Below the pieces are notes generated by a model, which saw only the letters and a list, made by a program, of their open reading frames with translations, made no database searches and was not told where the DNA came from. Shown piece by piece: positions 45,278-54,674 of a DNA stretch of 64,000 nt. Position 1 is the first letter of the stretch. Each line of letters starts with the position of its first letter. The translations under genes were made by a program, and so were the position numbers. Origin of the DNA: Halieaceae bacterium (GTDB lineage Bacteria > Pseudomonadota > Gammaproteobacteria > Pseudomonadales > Halieaceae); contig CABYND010000004.1 of the NCBI GenBank assembly GCA_902520195.1, positions 46,441 to 110,440 of the forward strand. The letters are read 5' to 3'.

Positions 45278-47812
45278 ATGAAAAATCATAAGTTATCAAA
45301 ACTCCTGTTGGCCTCGGTGATCAGTAGCCTGACGGTGCCAACCTTCGCGCAGCAACTTGAGGAAGTGGTCGTTACAGCCTCAAAAAGAGCTGAAAACCTG
45401 CAGGATATTCCTCAAGCGGTGACTGCTTTTTCCTCTGAGCGGCTTGTGGAACTCGGGATCGTAGAGACTAGCGACCTAATGGGTGCAGTACCCAATATTC
45501 AGGTAACCAGTGCTTACGGGCGGACTCAGCCAAATTTCTCAATCAGAGGTATATCGGTTGCTAATGAGTTTTCCGCGGCAACTGCGTCTCCTGTAGGGGT
45601 CTACGTTGATGAGGTTTACCAGAGCTTCAGAGCCTCCCATGGGCAACAGCTTTTTGACTTGGAAAGTGTCGAGGTGCTGAGAGGCCCACAGGGCACTCTC
45701 TATGGTCGAAATACGACAGGCGGAGCAGTGAACGTGAACACTATCAAGCCTAGCCTTGGTGAAGGGGCGTCTGGCTTCTTAAATGTCCGACTGGGCAACT
45801 ACTCATACGCAGACTTCACCGGAGCAGTGGAAGCGACAATCATTCCAGATGTGCTCGGGGTGAGGTTATCCGGAGCTGTATCTGAGGCAGATGGTTACGT
45901 GGATAACACCTTACTAGGCACTGATCATCCCCAGACTTCTTCTACTGCGGGCCGCTTCTCAGTTCTGTGGCGTCCTTCCGATAAGACTGATATCCACGCA
46001 AAGGTTTATTGGGCAGAAAACGATCCACGGCAAGATATTGCGTTTGGTGTTGGTTACCTCGCAGGTGGCGCAAACGGCACGGGAGTGCCGCTGATTGCGA
46101 GCCCAGACATGGAGTCCGTGGCATCTGATACATCTGGCGTATATTTCACCAGCAGCGAGGGGGTTAGCTTGACTGTGGAGCATGAGATTAATGATTCATG
46201 GTCGTTCACAGGCATATTTGGTTACGACGAGGGGGAGTATCAGTTATCGCCCTTTGAATGTGACGGCTCTGCGCTTGACGTATGCGCTATCCGCTACTAC
46301 TCCGAGAGCGAGAGTTACAATGTTGACCTGAGGATTGACTTTACAAGTGAACGTCTGCGTTTTATTGGCGGTATTTACACAGGATCAGATGAAATTTTCA
46401 CTGCTAACGAGCCTGATTTTTTTGGTTTTCTGCAGCCTCTGCTATCCTCGGCCGGCGTGCCCGACAACTACTTTAATCCATCAATTGCCGTAGGCAACTC
46501 ATTGTCCATTTTGCCACTTTTTGCAGCGGTACCTGGGTTGGACCCGACTGATCCTGCTAATTGTGCGCCACTTAACATTAATCCAAATGGGTTTTTTGAT
46601 GCGAGATCACTGATTGCATTCAACACGGATGTTGCGCTTCTTAACAGCGCTGGCGGAACTGCAGTGCAGGCTGCTTGCGCGGCAGCAGGTGCCCCACCAT
46701 TTGCAAACATCGACGTGAGTCAAGAGTTCACGATTGAGCGTCCCTCCACCGCGATTTACGGCGAAATATCATTCGACGTCACAGATCGATTGACCACCAT
46801 AGTTGGGCTCAGATACACACAGGACGATGTGAAGTACAAAGACGCTGTATCTGTTGTAAAAAATCTCGGCGGTACCCCGGTTGCGGCCCTCGTGCCCTAC
46901 ATATACAACCCCGCCAATGTGGCTGCGGGCGCGCCTCTGGATATGAGTTCAATCCCTAGGGTGAACCAAGACGAGTCTACCAACGAGTTGACTGGGCGAT
47001 TTGTTGCTCAGTATCGAATGAGTGACGATGTGATGCTTTACGGTAGCTATGCGCTTGGCTACCGGGCCGGCACATATAACGCGCTGGCGTATCAGGATGT
47101 TTCGCAAGTTTACTTTGTCGAGCCTGAGACGGTTGATGCCTTTGAGTTGGGGCTAAAAGCTCGCCTTCTGGATAATACCCTGCAGGTGAATGCTGCCGCC
47201 TTCTATTATGATTATTCAGGGCAGCAAATTGCTCAGATCGTCGGCGCCACATCTTTCCTTCGCAGTGCTGACGGTGAAGTAAGTGGGGGTGAGATAGAGC
47301 TGTCGTGGCAGGCTTCGGATACTTTATTGATCAACGCTTCGGCTGGTTTTTTGGACACTGAATATGATGACCAACAGCTGTCCGCTGACGGAGCTAATAT
47401 CGGTGGAAATGAATTTCCTAACGCCCCCCAAACTAGTGTAAACCTGAATGCTCAATGGAGGGTCTGGTCGGGTCAGAGTGGTGATTTGACCCTCTCTGGC
47501 GAGGCGCAGTACATGGGCGATTATTGGTTCGACCCTTTCAACGACTACGGCCAGCAGCCATGCGATAGACCGGCCAGTGGAGCCAGTACTTTGTTGGCCA
47601 GCCCGGAGTTAGCTTGCCAAAATCCAGGGTACTGGTTACTCAATGCTCGGGTGGCGTATACAACAGACAAATACACAGTAGCAGCATGGGCACGAAACAT
47701 TTCAGATAAGGGCTACTACACTTACGGCCTTAACTTGAATGCGTTCTATCAGGATTACCTAGTGAGAGGAATGCCACGTGCTTACGGTGTTGAATTCCGA
47801 ATGAATTTCTGA
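45278..47812 (+). CDS. TonB-dependent receptor
   Basis: EEVVVTASKRAENLQDIPQAVTAFS, EVLRGPQGTLYGRNTTGGAVNVNTIKP, C-terminal YGVEFRMNF. Confidence 0.93.
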   Translation: MKNHKLSKLLLASVISSLTVPTFAQQLEEVVVTASKRAENLQDIPQAVTAFSSERLVELGIVETSDLMGAVPNIQVTSAYGRTQPNFSIRGISVANEFSAATASPVGVYVDEVYQSFRASHGQQLFDLESVEVLRGPQGTLYGRNTTGGAVNVNTIKPSLGEGASGFLNVRLGNYSYADFTGAVEATIIPDVLGVRLSGAVSEADGYVDNTLLGTDHPQTSSTAGRFSVLWRPSDKTDIHAKVYWAENDPRQDIAFGVGYLAGGANGTGVPLIASPDMESVASDTSGVYFTSSEGVSLTVEHEINDSWSFTGIFGYDEGEYQLSPFECDGSALDVCAIRYYSESESYNVDLRIDFTSERLRFIGGIYTGSDEIFTANEPDFFGFLQPLLSSAGVPDNYFNPSIAVGNSLSILPLFAAVPGLDPTDPANCAPLNINPNGFFDARSLIAFNTDVALLNSAGGTAVQAACAAAGAPPFANIDVSQEFTIERPSTAIYGEISFDVTDRLTTIVGLRYTQDDVKYKDAVSVVKNLGGTPVAALVPYIYNPANVAAGAPLDMSSIPRVNQDESTNELTGRFVAQYRMSDDVMLYGSYALGYRAGTYNALAYQDVSQVYFVEPETVDAFELGLKARLLDNTLQVNAAAFYYDYSGQQIAQIVGATSFLRSADGEVSGGEIELSWQASDTLLINASAGFLDTEYDDQQLSADGANIGGNEFPNAPQTSVNLNAQWRVWSGQSGDLTLSGEAQYMGDYWFDPFNDYGQQPCDRPASGASTLLASPELACQNPGYWLLNARVAYTTDKYTVAAWARNISDKGYYTYGLNLNAFYQDYLVRGMPRAYGVEFRMNF

Positions 47813-47884
47813 GCGCATTTGACACGCAACCCTCTGAGGTTTTGGTTATGCATCGCGTGCCTGTGTGTGACGCGTAAATTGGGG

Positions 47885-47910
47885 AAACCCGGCTTTGTGC
47901 CGGGTTTTTC
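47885..47910 (+). terminator. Rho-independent terminator after the TonB receptor
   Basis: AAACCCGGC-TTTGT-GCCGGGTTTTTC. Confidence 0.75.
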
Positions 47911-48064
47911 TTATGGCGTGCTGCCGGACGGAATGGGTAACGCGAGACTGGATCTTGCGTTTTGACTTTTCGGATGTCGTCGCCAGCAACACCCTGCAAA
48001 TCAGTCCGCCAGGCGTGATCTGTCGATCGTCTTTGGGGCTTTGAGCCAGCTAAACCCCCCTCAC

Positions 48065-48088
48065 GAAAAACCCGGCACAAGGCCGGGT
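48065..48088 (-). terminator. Rho-independent terminator 3' of tRNA-like repeat copy C
   Basis: Minus strand CCCGGC-CTTGT-GCCGGG followed by TTTTT. Confidence 0.65.
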
Positions 48089-48099
48089 CTGTGGTATTT

Positions 48100-48178
48100 G
48101 GCAGTACCAGCCAGATTCGAACTGGCGACCTCTACCATGTCAAGGCCGATCGGCCGCACCAAGACACGCGTGGACGCG
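48100..48178 (-). repeat. tRNA-3'-half-like repeat, copy C, variant T-arm/acceptor
   Basis: GCAGTACCAGCCAGATTCGAACTGGCGACCTCTACCATGTCAAGGCCGATCGGCCGCACCAAGACACGCGTGGACGC; core identical to other copies but with a different T-stem. Confidence 0.85.
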
Positions 48179-48258
48179 GTAAGTCTGCCCTACTTATCCT
48201 TTGAGGAAAATCTATAAGCATCCGAAACTATGGCTGGTTTACGGTCGATCCCTAGCAC

Positions 48259-50484
48259 TTAGTTTCTACCCAGCCTGGAAAAGAGAAAAGCAAACTGATC
48301 GGCGCGTTCCTGTAAATACTGATCTCGAGTTGAACCAATTCCGTGCCCCGCCTGAAAATCTACACGCAATAAGACGGGATTATCGCTTCCTGTGGCGGCT
48401 TGTAATCGAGCTGCCATTTTCCCTGACTGCCATGGTTCTACCCGAGGATCGTTGAATCCGTGGGTGAGCATTACAGCAGGGTATTCCACGTCATCCCGCA
48501 CGTTGTTATAGGAGCTCATTGCTAAAAGCGCGTGAAAACCCGCCTCCTCTGTGACCGTCCCAAACTCCTTGATATTGGGTACGCCATTGGTTGTGGTTTC
48601 CGCTCTGATGGTGTCCAGTGAGCCCACGTCTATGATCGCAGCTCCAAAGAGATCTGGCCGTTCCGTGATGGCTCTCCCTGCGAGAATCCCCCCCGCGCTG
48701 CCTCCCCAAGGCGCCATATGGGCTGGGCTGGTATAACTTTCCCGAACCAGATATTCCGCGGAGGCAATGAGGTCACGCCACGTGTTTGGCTTGGTCTCCA
48801 TGCGGCCTGCGTAGTGCCACTCCTGGCCAAACTCACCCCCGCCACGGACATGAGCGATCGCCCAGACGCCACCTCTCTCGAGCCAGGCAAGTCGAGTCGC
48901 GTTGAAGCCGACATTCATCGACAATCCATAACTACCATAGCCATAAACTACTGTTGGATTTTTTCCATCAAGCGTCAAACCCTCCCTGTGAAGGATCGTG
49001 AGAGGAATCATGACACCATCATGAGATGGGATAAGCAGCTCCCTGGCCACATAACCTTCGAGGTTATCGAACTCCCCCACGGGAATCATGCCCGTATCTG
49101 CGAAGGTTGCGGTGTTGGGATCATAGGCGTAACGGACACCTCCCTGAATCCAGGTCGTCTCGTAGATAAGCGCGCCCGGTATCTCAGGTGCGATTGATGA
49201 AAGGTAGGTAGCGCCACCCCGAGGTGGAGACAACTCCTCGAGTCCAACATCAGGCGCCCATCGCATAACCGTCCCTTTGCCGTCTCGCTTTGCCGAGATA
49301 TACAGGGCATCTGCGGCCACATTCACGCTTTCGATAACCAGCTCTCCAGCTGGAACGACGTCTCGTGACGATGCCATGTCAGGATCACTGAGACTCATTT
49401 CGACTAGCCTGAAACGCGGCGCTAGCTTGCCGGTAACGAGATAAATTGTGTCACCGATCACAGCAAAATCCGTAACCTGGTCAGACTCACCACAGAGCTG
49501 TGACCACGAAATGTCACCACTTAATAGTTCAGCACGTGGCGCAGTGAATAAACTGATTTCATTGTTGTCGCCGTGCTTCACCTTTAGCACCGCATGGGAA
49601 GATCTCGGGCTCAGCCAGACGCTTGGGAAATCGGTTTCCAATATTGGGAGGGAGGCTGAATGTCCGAAAGCTGCAATTACCTGATCATTTTCGGCAGCAG
49701 TATCAAGTCGATGAAACATCACCCGGGTTTGTTTGTACTCTTCTGTGGACGGAGCATCTTCGGGAAGAGCACGTCGCCTGCTATAGAAAAACCCCGATTC
49801 GTCCTCTGACCATTGCGGCCAGTTATAAGCTGTCTCAATGTTATCGATGGGGCTCCCGATGATAGCCCCACTAGCTAAATCGAGAACATAGTAAGTGGTC
49901 TGCTCGGATCCTCCCTGAGCCAAACCATAAACGACGAAGTCTCCAGTAGGGGAAGGCACATAGCCCTCGAGGCTGTAATGCTGCTCTGAGCCACTGCTCA
50001 TCGATTCGGGATCGACCAGGAGGCGCTCCTGACTATCTTCTGAAGCCCGAAGGTACAGCTTGTAGAGATTTTCACCACGATCGCGACGCAGATAAAACTG
50101 CATGCCATTGGACAAACGCTGCACACCGCGAGTAGTAAACGGCGCACCTTGGTCCAGCTCCTCTAATCGATTAGATAGGCCACCGCGAGACTCCAATCCA
50201 TTGAGATACGACTCGGTATAGCTAGCTTGCGCCCTGAACCATGTCTCGACCTCGGGATCCTCGAGATTCTCCATGTAACGGTAGGGATCTTGTACCTCAA
50301 CACCCCAATGTGTATCCGATACAGATACGGTTTTGGCCTCAGGTTGAGTCCCCCCCTGAAAGCTGAGGTTGCCTTGGTTCTCTATTTCCAGTCCATCGCA
50401 GCCGGTTACTGCAGCCATACTAATCACTCCCAATAATCCCAAGGACGCCAGTGGCCCAAATGCTCTGTTATTTAGCGTTTTCAT
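48259..50484 (-). CDS. Prolyl oligopeptidase family (S9A) peptidase
   Basis: 741 aa; DTHWGVEVQDPYRYMENLEDPEVETWFRAQ, APWGGSAGGILAGRAITERPDLF (GxSxGG), AGHGIGSTRDQ. Confidence 0.93.
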   Translation of the reverse strand: MKTLNNRAFGPLASLGLLGVISMAAVTGCDGLEIENQGNLSFQGGTQPEAKTVSVSDTHWGVEVQDPYRYMENLEDPEVETWFRAQASYTESYLNGLESRGGLSNRLEELDQGAPFTTRGVQRLSNGMQFYLRRDRGENLYKLYLRASEDSQERLLVDPESMSSGSEQHYSLEGYVPSPTGDFVVYGLAQGGSEQTTYYVLDLASGAIIGSPIDNIETAYNWPQWSEDESGFFYSRRRALPEDAPSTEEYKQTRVMFHRLDTAAENDQVIAAFGHSASLPILETDFPSVWLSPRSSHAVLKVKHGDNNEISLFTAPRAELLSGDISWSQLCGESDQVTDFAVIGDTIYLVTGKLAPRFRLVEMSLSDPDMASSRDVVPAGELVIESVNVAADALYISAKRDGKGTVMRWAPDVGLEELSPPRGGATYLSSIAPEIPGALIYETTWIQGGVRYAYDPNTATFADTGMIPVGEFDNLEGYVARELLIPSHDGVMIPLTILHREGLTLDGKNPTVVYGYGSYGLSMNVGFNATRLAWLERGGVWAIAHVRGGGEFGQEWHYAGRMETKPNTWRDLIASAEYLVRESYTSPAHMAPWGGSAGGILAGRAITERPDLFGAAIIDVGSLDTIRAETTTNGVPNIKEFGTVTEEAGFHALLAMSSYNNVRDDVEYPAVMLTHGFNDPRVEPWQSGKMAARLQAATGSDNPVLLRVDFQAGHGIGSTRDQYLQERADQFAFLFSRLGRN

Positions 50485-50614
50485 AAGTTTTTCTCTGACT
50501 CACAAATCCCTACGACGTATTTGCGCTAAGCCCGTGGATAGGCGTTCGCCTGCAACAATCTATCCATTCTGATGGATTTGTCCCTATCCTGAATCGTTGA
50601 TTGTTCGCCTATCG

Positions 50615-50657
50615 CCACCATGTCAATGCCGATTGGCCACACCAAGACAGGTTTAGA
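50615..50657 (-). repeat. Truncated copy F of the tRNA-like repeat (anticodon/D-arm region only)
   Basis: CCACCATGTCAATGCCGATTGGCCACACCAAGACAGG, same orientation as the full copies, T-arm/acceptor missing. Confidence 0.6.
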
Positions 50658-50830
50658 GGCGTCAAAGATTAGCAATTGGCTAGTCAGGCCACAGCGCTTT
50701 TGAGTAGACGGCAAGGTCAGGCACGCAGACCGCAAATCCTGCGTCAATGGAATCCATTGATATTTGTCTATGTCCTGGCAGGCAGGTAATTTGAGTGAAT
50801 ACACTTGGGAAGAGAGTCTCTGGAGGTAAC

Positions 50831-52942
50831 ATGATGGTCAAAAGGAGAGCTCGGCCGTTGCTAGCAGCCGCACTCATCGCGGGCGCCCTGACCGCATGTG
50901 GAGGCGGTGGCAGTCCTGCTGCTACCCCTCCAGCCCCGCCTGCAACCACGACGCCGAGTCAAACTGGATTCTCGGTGGGTGGCAGCATTACGGGATTGAA
51001 GTCAAACCGGCCAATCGTTTTATCTCTCGGCGATCAGCAACTTTCGATTCAAGAAGGCGAGTCATTTGTTTTTCCAGATGAGTTGGAGGAGGGCGCGGAG
51101 TATGAGGTGTTAATCGCTGGTGAACCGCCGCGCTTTGACTGCGAAATATCGAATAATTCCGGGACGATCGCTGAACAAGATGTCGACGATATTGAAATCC
51201 ATTGTGAAACAAACGACAGCTTCGACCTTTTCTCGCTCAATCGATTGCACTCCATAAAACTGACAATGACCGTTGACGAATGGCGAGCATTTGAGCTCGA
51301 CACCATCAGAGCCAACTATTCGGTTAAAAATGCCGACGGACGTGCTAACCCACTGACCTCTTTCTCACACAGCGAAGTTTATCGTCAGGCAGATTTCGCG
51401 TATCTGGACGACGATGGCACCGAAATAGCATCGATGCCTAAGGTCGGTTTTAAGATGCAAGGAAACACTAGTCGGCAGTACCCCATTGACACTTCGGTAG
51501 AGCCAAACAAGCCAAGAAGATTTAGTTTCTCAATCAAATTCGATGAGGAATTTGATGAGGATGAAAGTGTCTACTCCTGTATAGATTACAACGGCGTGCC
51601 GGCGGCTGTAGAGGGTTTTCCTTGCAAGGGAATTGTTGGCCAAGACGTACCGGACTATCCAGACGCCGATGGAAGAGAGTTTATGGATGTGGAGAAAGTC
51701 CGGTTCAGATTCAATCGGGACGACCCCACCTACCAGCGAGAGGTGCTTACCCATGAGCTACTGAACGATATAGGTATCCCTGCGGCCAGAGCGACACATG
51801 CAAAGGTTGAATTAGTTGTGACTGGGGACTCCGATCAGCGACTTTTTGGCCAACCATTGCCGCAATCTTTCAACATGGGTGTGTTTACCATGATGGAGCA
51901 GATTGATAAGCCCTTCCTCAAACTGTTTTTTGACAAGAATGGATATCTGTTCAAGGTTGGTGCCCCAGGGAACCTAGCTGAGCCGGATGCCACAGATGAG
52001 AGTTGCTCACCTTATGAAGAATCAGATCTGTTTTACGATGAGAGTTTCTGCGTCATTGGCCGCGAAAAATCTGATCCAGATTCGCGGTTGGAGTGGCTTG
52101 GGGAAGATAATTACCTGAATCCCGAATTCGTTAATTCAAACATCAACGGTGAAGGGCCATCAGGCCCGCTATCTCAGTTTTTACCCTATCAACCCACCTA
52201 TGACCTCAAGACTAAGAAAAAGTCTTTGGGCGAGGCCCGGGAAGCATTGCGAGAATTTGCGAACTTTGTGCAGTCACGTCCCAGTGCACAGGCCCTGGCA
52301 GAAAAATTTGATGTGCCGGGGTTCATAAAGGCCCAAGCGCTCGAGATTGTAGTCGGCGCAGTTGACCATTATGTGCGTGTCGCAAACAACTACTATCTAT
52401 ATTTCAATGAGGACACCAGCCTGTGGGCGTACATACCGACGGACTTTGATTACACCTTGATTGATACGCTTGGGCCAGACTGTAAAGCAAATCCTACGCT
52501 GGAGATCTGTAATCAATTTCTGAACGTCGAGGCTTTTACGGATATTGCGTCCATGACAGCATTTGATGTCGGAGTGAACAACCACTGGGCTAGCAGATTC
52601 TTCTATCCGAACTATCCACCAATATTGTGGGAGATAGTTTTCTCCTCAGATGCCAATCGCGCAGCTCTGTATGAAGACATAAAAATGATTCTGGATGACT
52701 ATTTTTCATGGGATCTCATACAGCCTCGACTTGAGCTGAGAAGGGACAGGGTAGAGGCAGCGGTGGTCTCCACGGATGCCTCAAACCCTGAGGTACTTGG
52801 CGGGGGAACGTGCCCTCAACAGTACAACCCAGACGAAATAGCGGGTGACTTCTCGTCTTTTTGTGACAAAAATAGGGCGTCAATTAGAGATTTTATCGAA
52901 CGAAGACGAAGCGTTTTACTTGAGGAATACAACTCACAATGA
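50831..52942 (+). CDS. CotH-family protein kinase-like lipoprotein
   Basis: Lipobox LTAC-GGGG; VGFKMQGNTSRQYP, KPRRFSFSIKFDEEF, YLYFNEDTSLWAYIPTDFDYTLIDT. Start at ATG 50831 with ggagg RBS. Confidence 0.82.
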   Translation: MMVKRRARPLLAAALIAGALTACGGGGSPAATPPAPPATTTPSQTGFSVGGSITGLKSNRPIVLSLGDQQLSIQEGESFVFPDELEEGAEYEVLIAGEPPRFDCEISNNSGTIAEQDVDDIEIHCETNDSFDLFSLNRLHSIKLTMTVDEWRAFELDTIRANYSVKNADGRANPLTSFSHSEVYRQADFAYLDDDGTEIASMPKVGFKMQGNTSRQYPIDTSVEPNKPRRFSFSIKFDEEFDEDESVYSCIDYNGVPAAVEGFPCKGIVGQDVPDYPDADGREFMDVEKVRFRFNRDDPTYQREVLTHELLNDIGIPAARATHAKVELVVTGDSDQRLFGQPLPQSFNMGVFTMMEQIDKPFLKLFFDKNGYLFKVGAPGNLAEPDATDESCSPYEESDLFYDESFCVIGREKSDPDSRLEWLGEDNYLNPEFVNSNINGEGPSGPLSQFLPYQPTYDLKTKKKSLGEAREALREFANFVQSRPSAQALAEKFDVPGFIKAQALEIVVGAVDHYVRVANNYYLYFNEDTSLWAYIPTDFDYTLIDTLGPDCKANPTLEICNQFLNVEAFTDIASMTAFDVGVNNHWASRFFYPNYPPILWEIVFSSDANRAALYEDIKMILDDYFSWDLIQPRLELRRDRVEAAVVSTDASNPEVLGGGTCPQQYNPDEIAGDFSSFCDKNRASIRDFIERRRSVLLEEYNSQ

Positions 52943-53003
52943 AGCGGAGTCGTATTTCTATCTCTGCAAGTCGTTGGTAAGACTGGTAACTACCTTTACT
53001 CGT

Positions 53004-53148
53004 TAGCGTTCATGCGCAAAAACACACGGTTCTGAAAAAAGTTGAATAAAAACAGAGGCTGAAAAATATGGTAGGACCAGGCGGATTCGAACCGCCGACC
53101 TCTACCATGTCAAGGCCGATGGGCCGCACCAAGACACGCGTGGACGCC
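53004..53148 (-). repeat. tRNA-3'-half-like repeat, copy D, long form
   Basis: gcgttcatgcgcaaaaacacacggttctgaaaaaagttgaataaaaacagaggc...gtaggaccaggcggattcgaaccgccgacctctaccatgtcaaggccg...gcgtggacgc. Confidence 0.85.
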
Positions 53149-53273
53149 TCAAAACCTAACCCTGCCAATATCAGCTGTCAATCAACACCAATCAGCGAGC
53201 AGATCCCAAAAACTCCTTCCAGATTGAGCGCAATGAGCGCCCGCTGACTTTGGCACTATCCAAGGATTCTCCG

Positions 53274-53293
53274 ATGATATGATGTATCATATC
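53274..53293. promoter_or_regulatory. Candidate Zur operator GATATGAT-GT-ATCATATC
   Basis: Perfect 8-bp inverted repeat in front of the DUF1636-znuCBA block; shares ATGATA...TGTATCAT with the 11289 site. Confidence 0.65.
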
Positions 53294-53327
53294 TCTAGAG
53301 CGCGCACCTGAATGCAAAGCTATACCA

Positions 53328-53801
53328 GTGCAGCTAGAGGTGGCGTCCCAAAAATCTGACTTGATACTGGACTCCAAGCTGATAGGCATGGCCTTACAAC
53401 AGATCGCAATCAATGAATGCGTCCTGCACGTCTGCACCTCATGTAGGCCGAGTGGACATAGCAGGAATCAAGCTACACAGCGTCCTGGCTATCGGCTATA
53501 CGAAAAGCTTTTTTCTTCTGTACAGTGCGGCTCATTGGCGGGCCGTGTTGAAGTCAAACCAGCGCAATGTCTCAGTCTATGCCCAAGGCCCTGTGGTATC
53601 GCTGTCTCTGCACACAACAGCTGGACTTACTTGTTCGGAGACCAAGACCCTAATGGTGACGTGACCGACATCCTCAACTGTCTGCAGCTTTACCTGCAGT
53701 CCGGCGACGGGATGATGCCAAGAAGGGAGAGGCCAGCATCGCTCCAAGCGAGTGTGCTAGGTCGTCTACCTCCTCCAAGTCATAACTATGAAATCGAATA
53801 A
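53328..53801 (+). CDS. DUF1636-like metal-binding protein (start may be 53388)
   Basis: VLHVCTSCRPSG...VEVKPAQCLSLCPRPCGIAVSAHNSWTYLFGDQDPN...LQLYLQSGDGMMPRRERPASLQASVLGRLPP. Confidence 0.7.
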   Translation: MQLEVASQKSDLILDSKLIGMALQQIAINECVLHVCTSCRPSGHSRNQATQRPGYRLYEKLFSSVQCGSLAGRVEVKPAQCLSLCPRPCGIAVSAHNSWTYLFGDQDPNGDVTDILNCLQLYLQSGDGMMPRRERPASLQASVLGRLPPPSHNYEIE

Positions 53802-53915
53802 TCAATCAGCAAAGCAGTGCCCCTTTTGCTTAAGTCAATGTGGGCGAGACGCTCTGACGACAGCTGCAATAACTCTATCAGTAAGCCTTTGGATGCTGAT
53901 TTGGATGGTTCGCTG

Positions 53916-54674
53916 ATGTCGAGCGACCTCCAGATTCGTGATCTTACTGTTGGGTTCTCTGGCCGAACTCTGTTTAGGGCTCCTGACATGGATGTCCCCG
54001 CGGGGACAACGCTGGCCGTTTTGGGCGCCAACGGCTCAGGTAAAAGTAGTTTTATCAAAGCGCTCTTGGGTGTTTTGAGCCCATTGTCGGGCGAAGTCAT
54101 TTGGCCTCACCAAAAATCTCATGCTATTGCCTACCTGGCGCAGAGAACGGAATTTGATCAGCTTTTCCCTCTACGCGTCAGGGATCTGATCGCCATGGGT
54201 AAGTGGCGAGGCACTCGCTTTTGGAGTCGGCGTAGTTGGGCGCACAGCGATGAGTTGCTGGATGCTGCTGCGCGAGTCGATCTACAAGGCGTTCTGAACG
54301 AGCCAATGCACATTCTTTCGGGTGGTCAGTTACAACGCGCACTTTTTGCCCGCGTCATTATGCAAGACGCACCTTTCGTGGTCCTGGACGAACCCTTTAC
54401 GGCGATAGACCAGAAAACAGAACGGTTGCTTCAGGAGCTTATTTTAGAGTGGCGAGAACAGGGCCGCACAGTGGTGTTGGCGATTCATGATCTTTCCGCT
54501 GTCTTGCGACATTGTGATGCTGCTTTGCTATTGGGAGAGGGTCGCGCCACATTTGGTGCTCCAGCGGAGGTGCTAACGCCCCAAAATTTGATTGAGCAGG
54601 GATACCTGTCACGCGATCGAGCTGCCTGGATCGTCGACCACCAAGTCTCGTTGGGCTTGAAACGCAGTGCTTGA
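53916..54674 (+). CDS. znuC: Zinc ABC transporter ATP-binding protein
   Basis: LGANGSGKSSFIKALLG Walker A, LSGGQLQRALFARVI signature, VVLDEPFTAID; next to the matching permease and binding protein. Start at internal ATG 53916. Confidence 0.88.
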   Translation: MSSDLQIRDLTVGFSGRTLFRAPDMDVPAGTTLAVLGANGSGKSSFIKALLGVLSPLSGEVIWPHQKSHAIAYLAQRTEFDQLFPLRVRDLIAMGKWRGTRFWSRRSWAHSDELLDAAARVDLQGVLNEPMHILSGGQLQRALFARVIMQDAPFVVLDEPFTAIDQKTERLLQELILEWREQGRTVVLAIHDLSAVLRHCDAALLLGEGRATFGAPAEVLTPQNLIEQGYLSRDRAAWIVDHQVSLGLKRSA

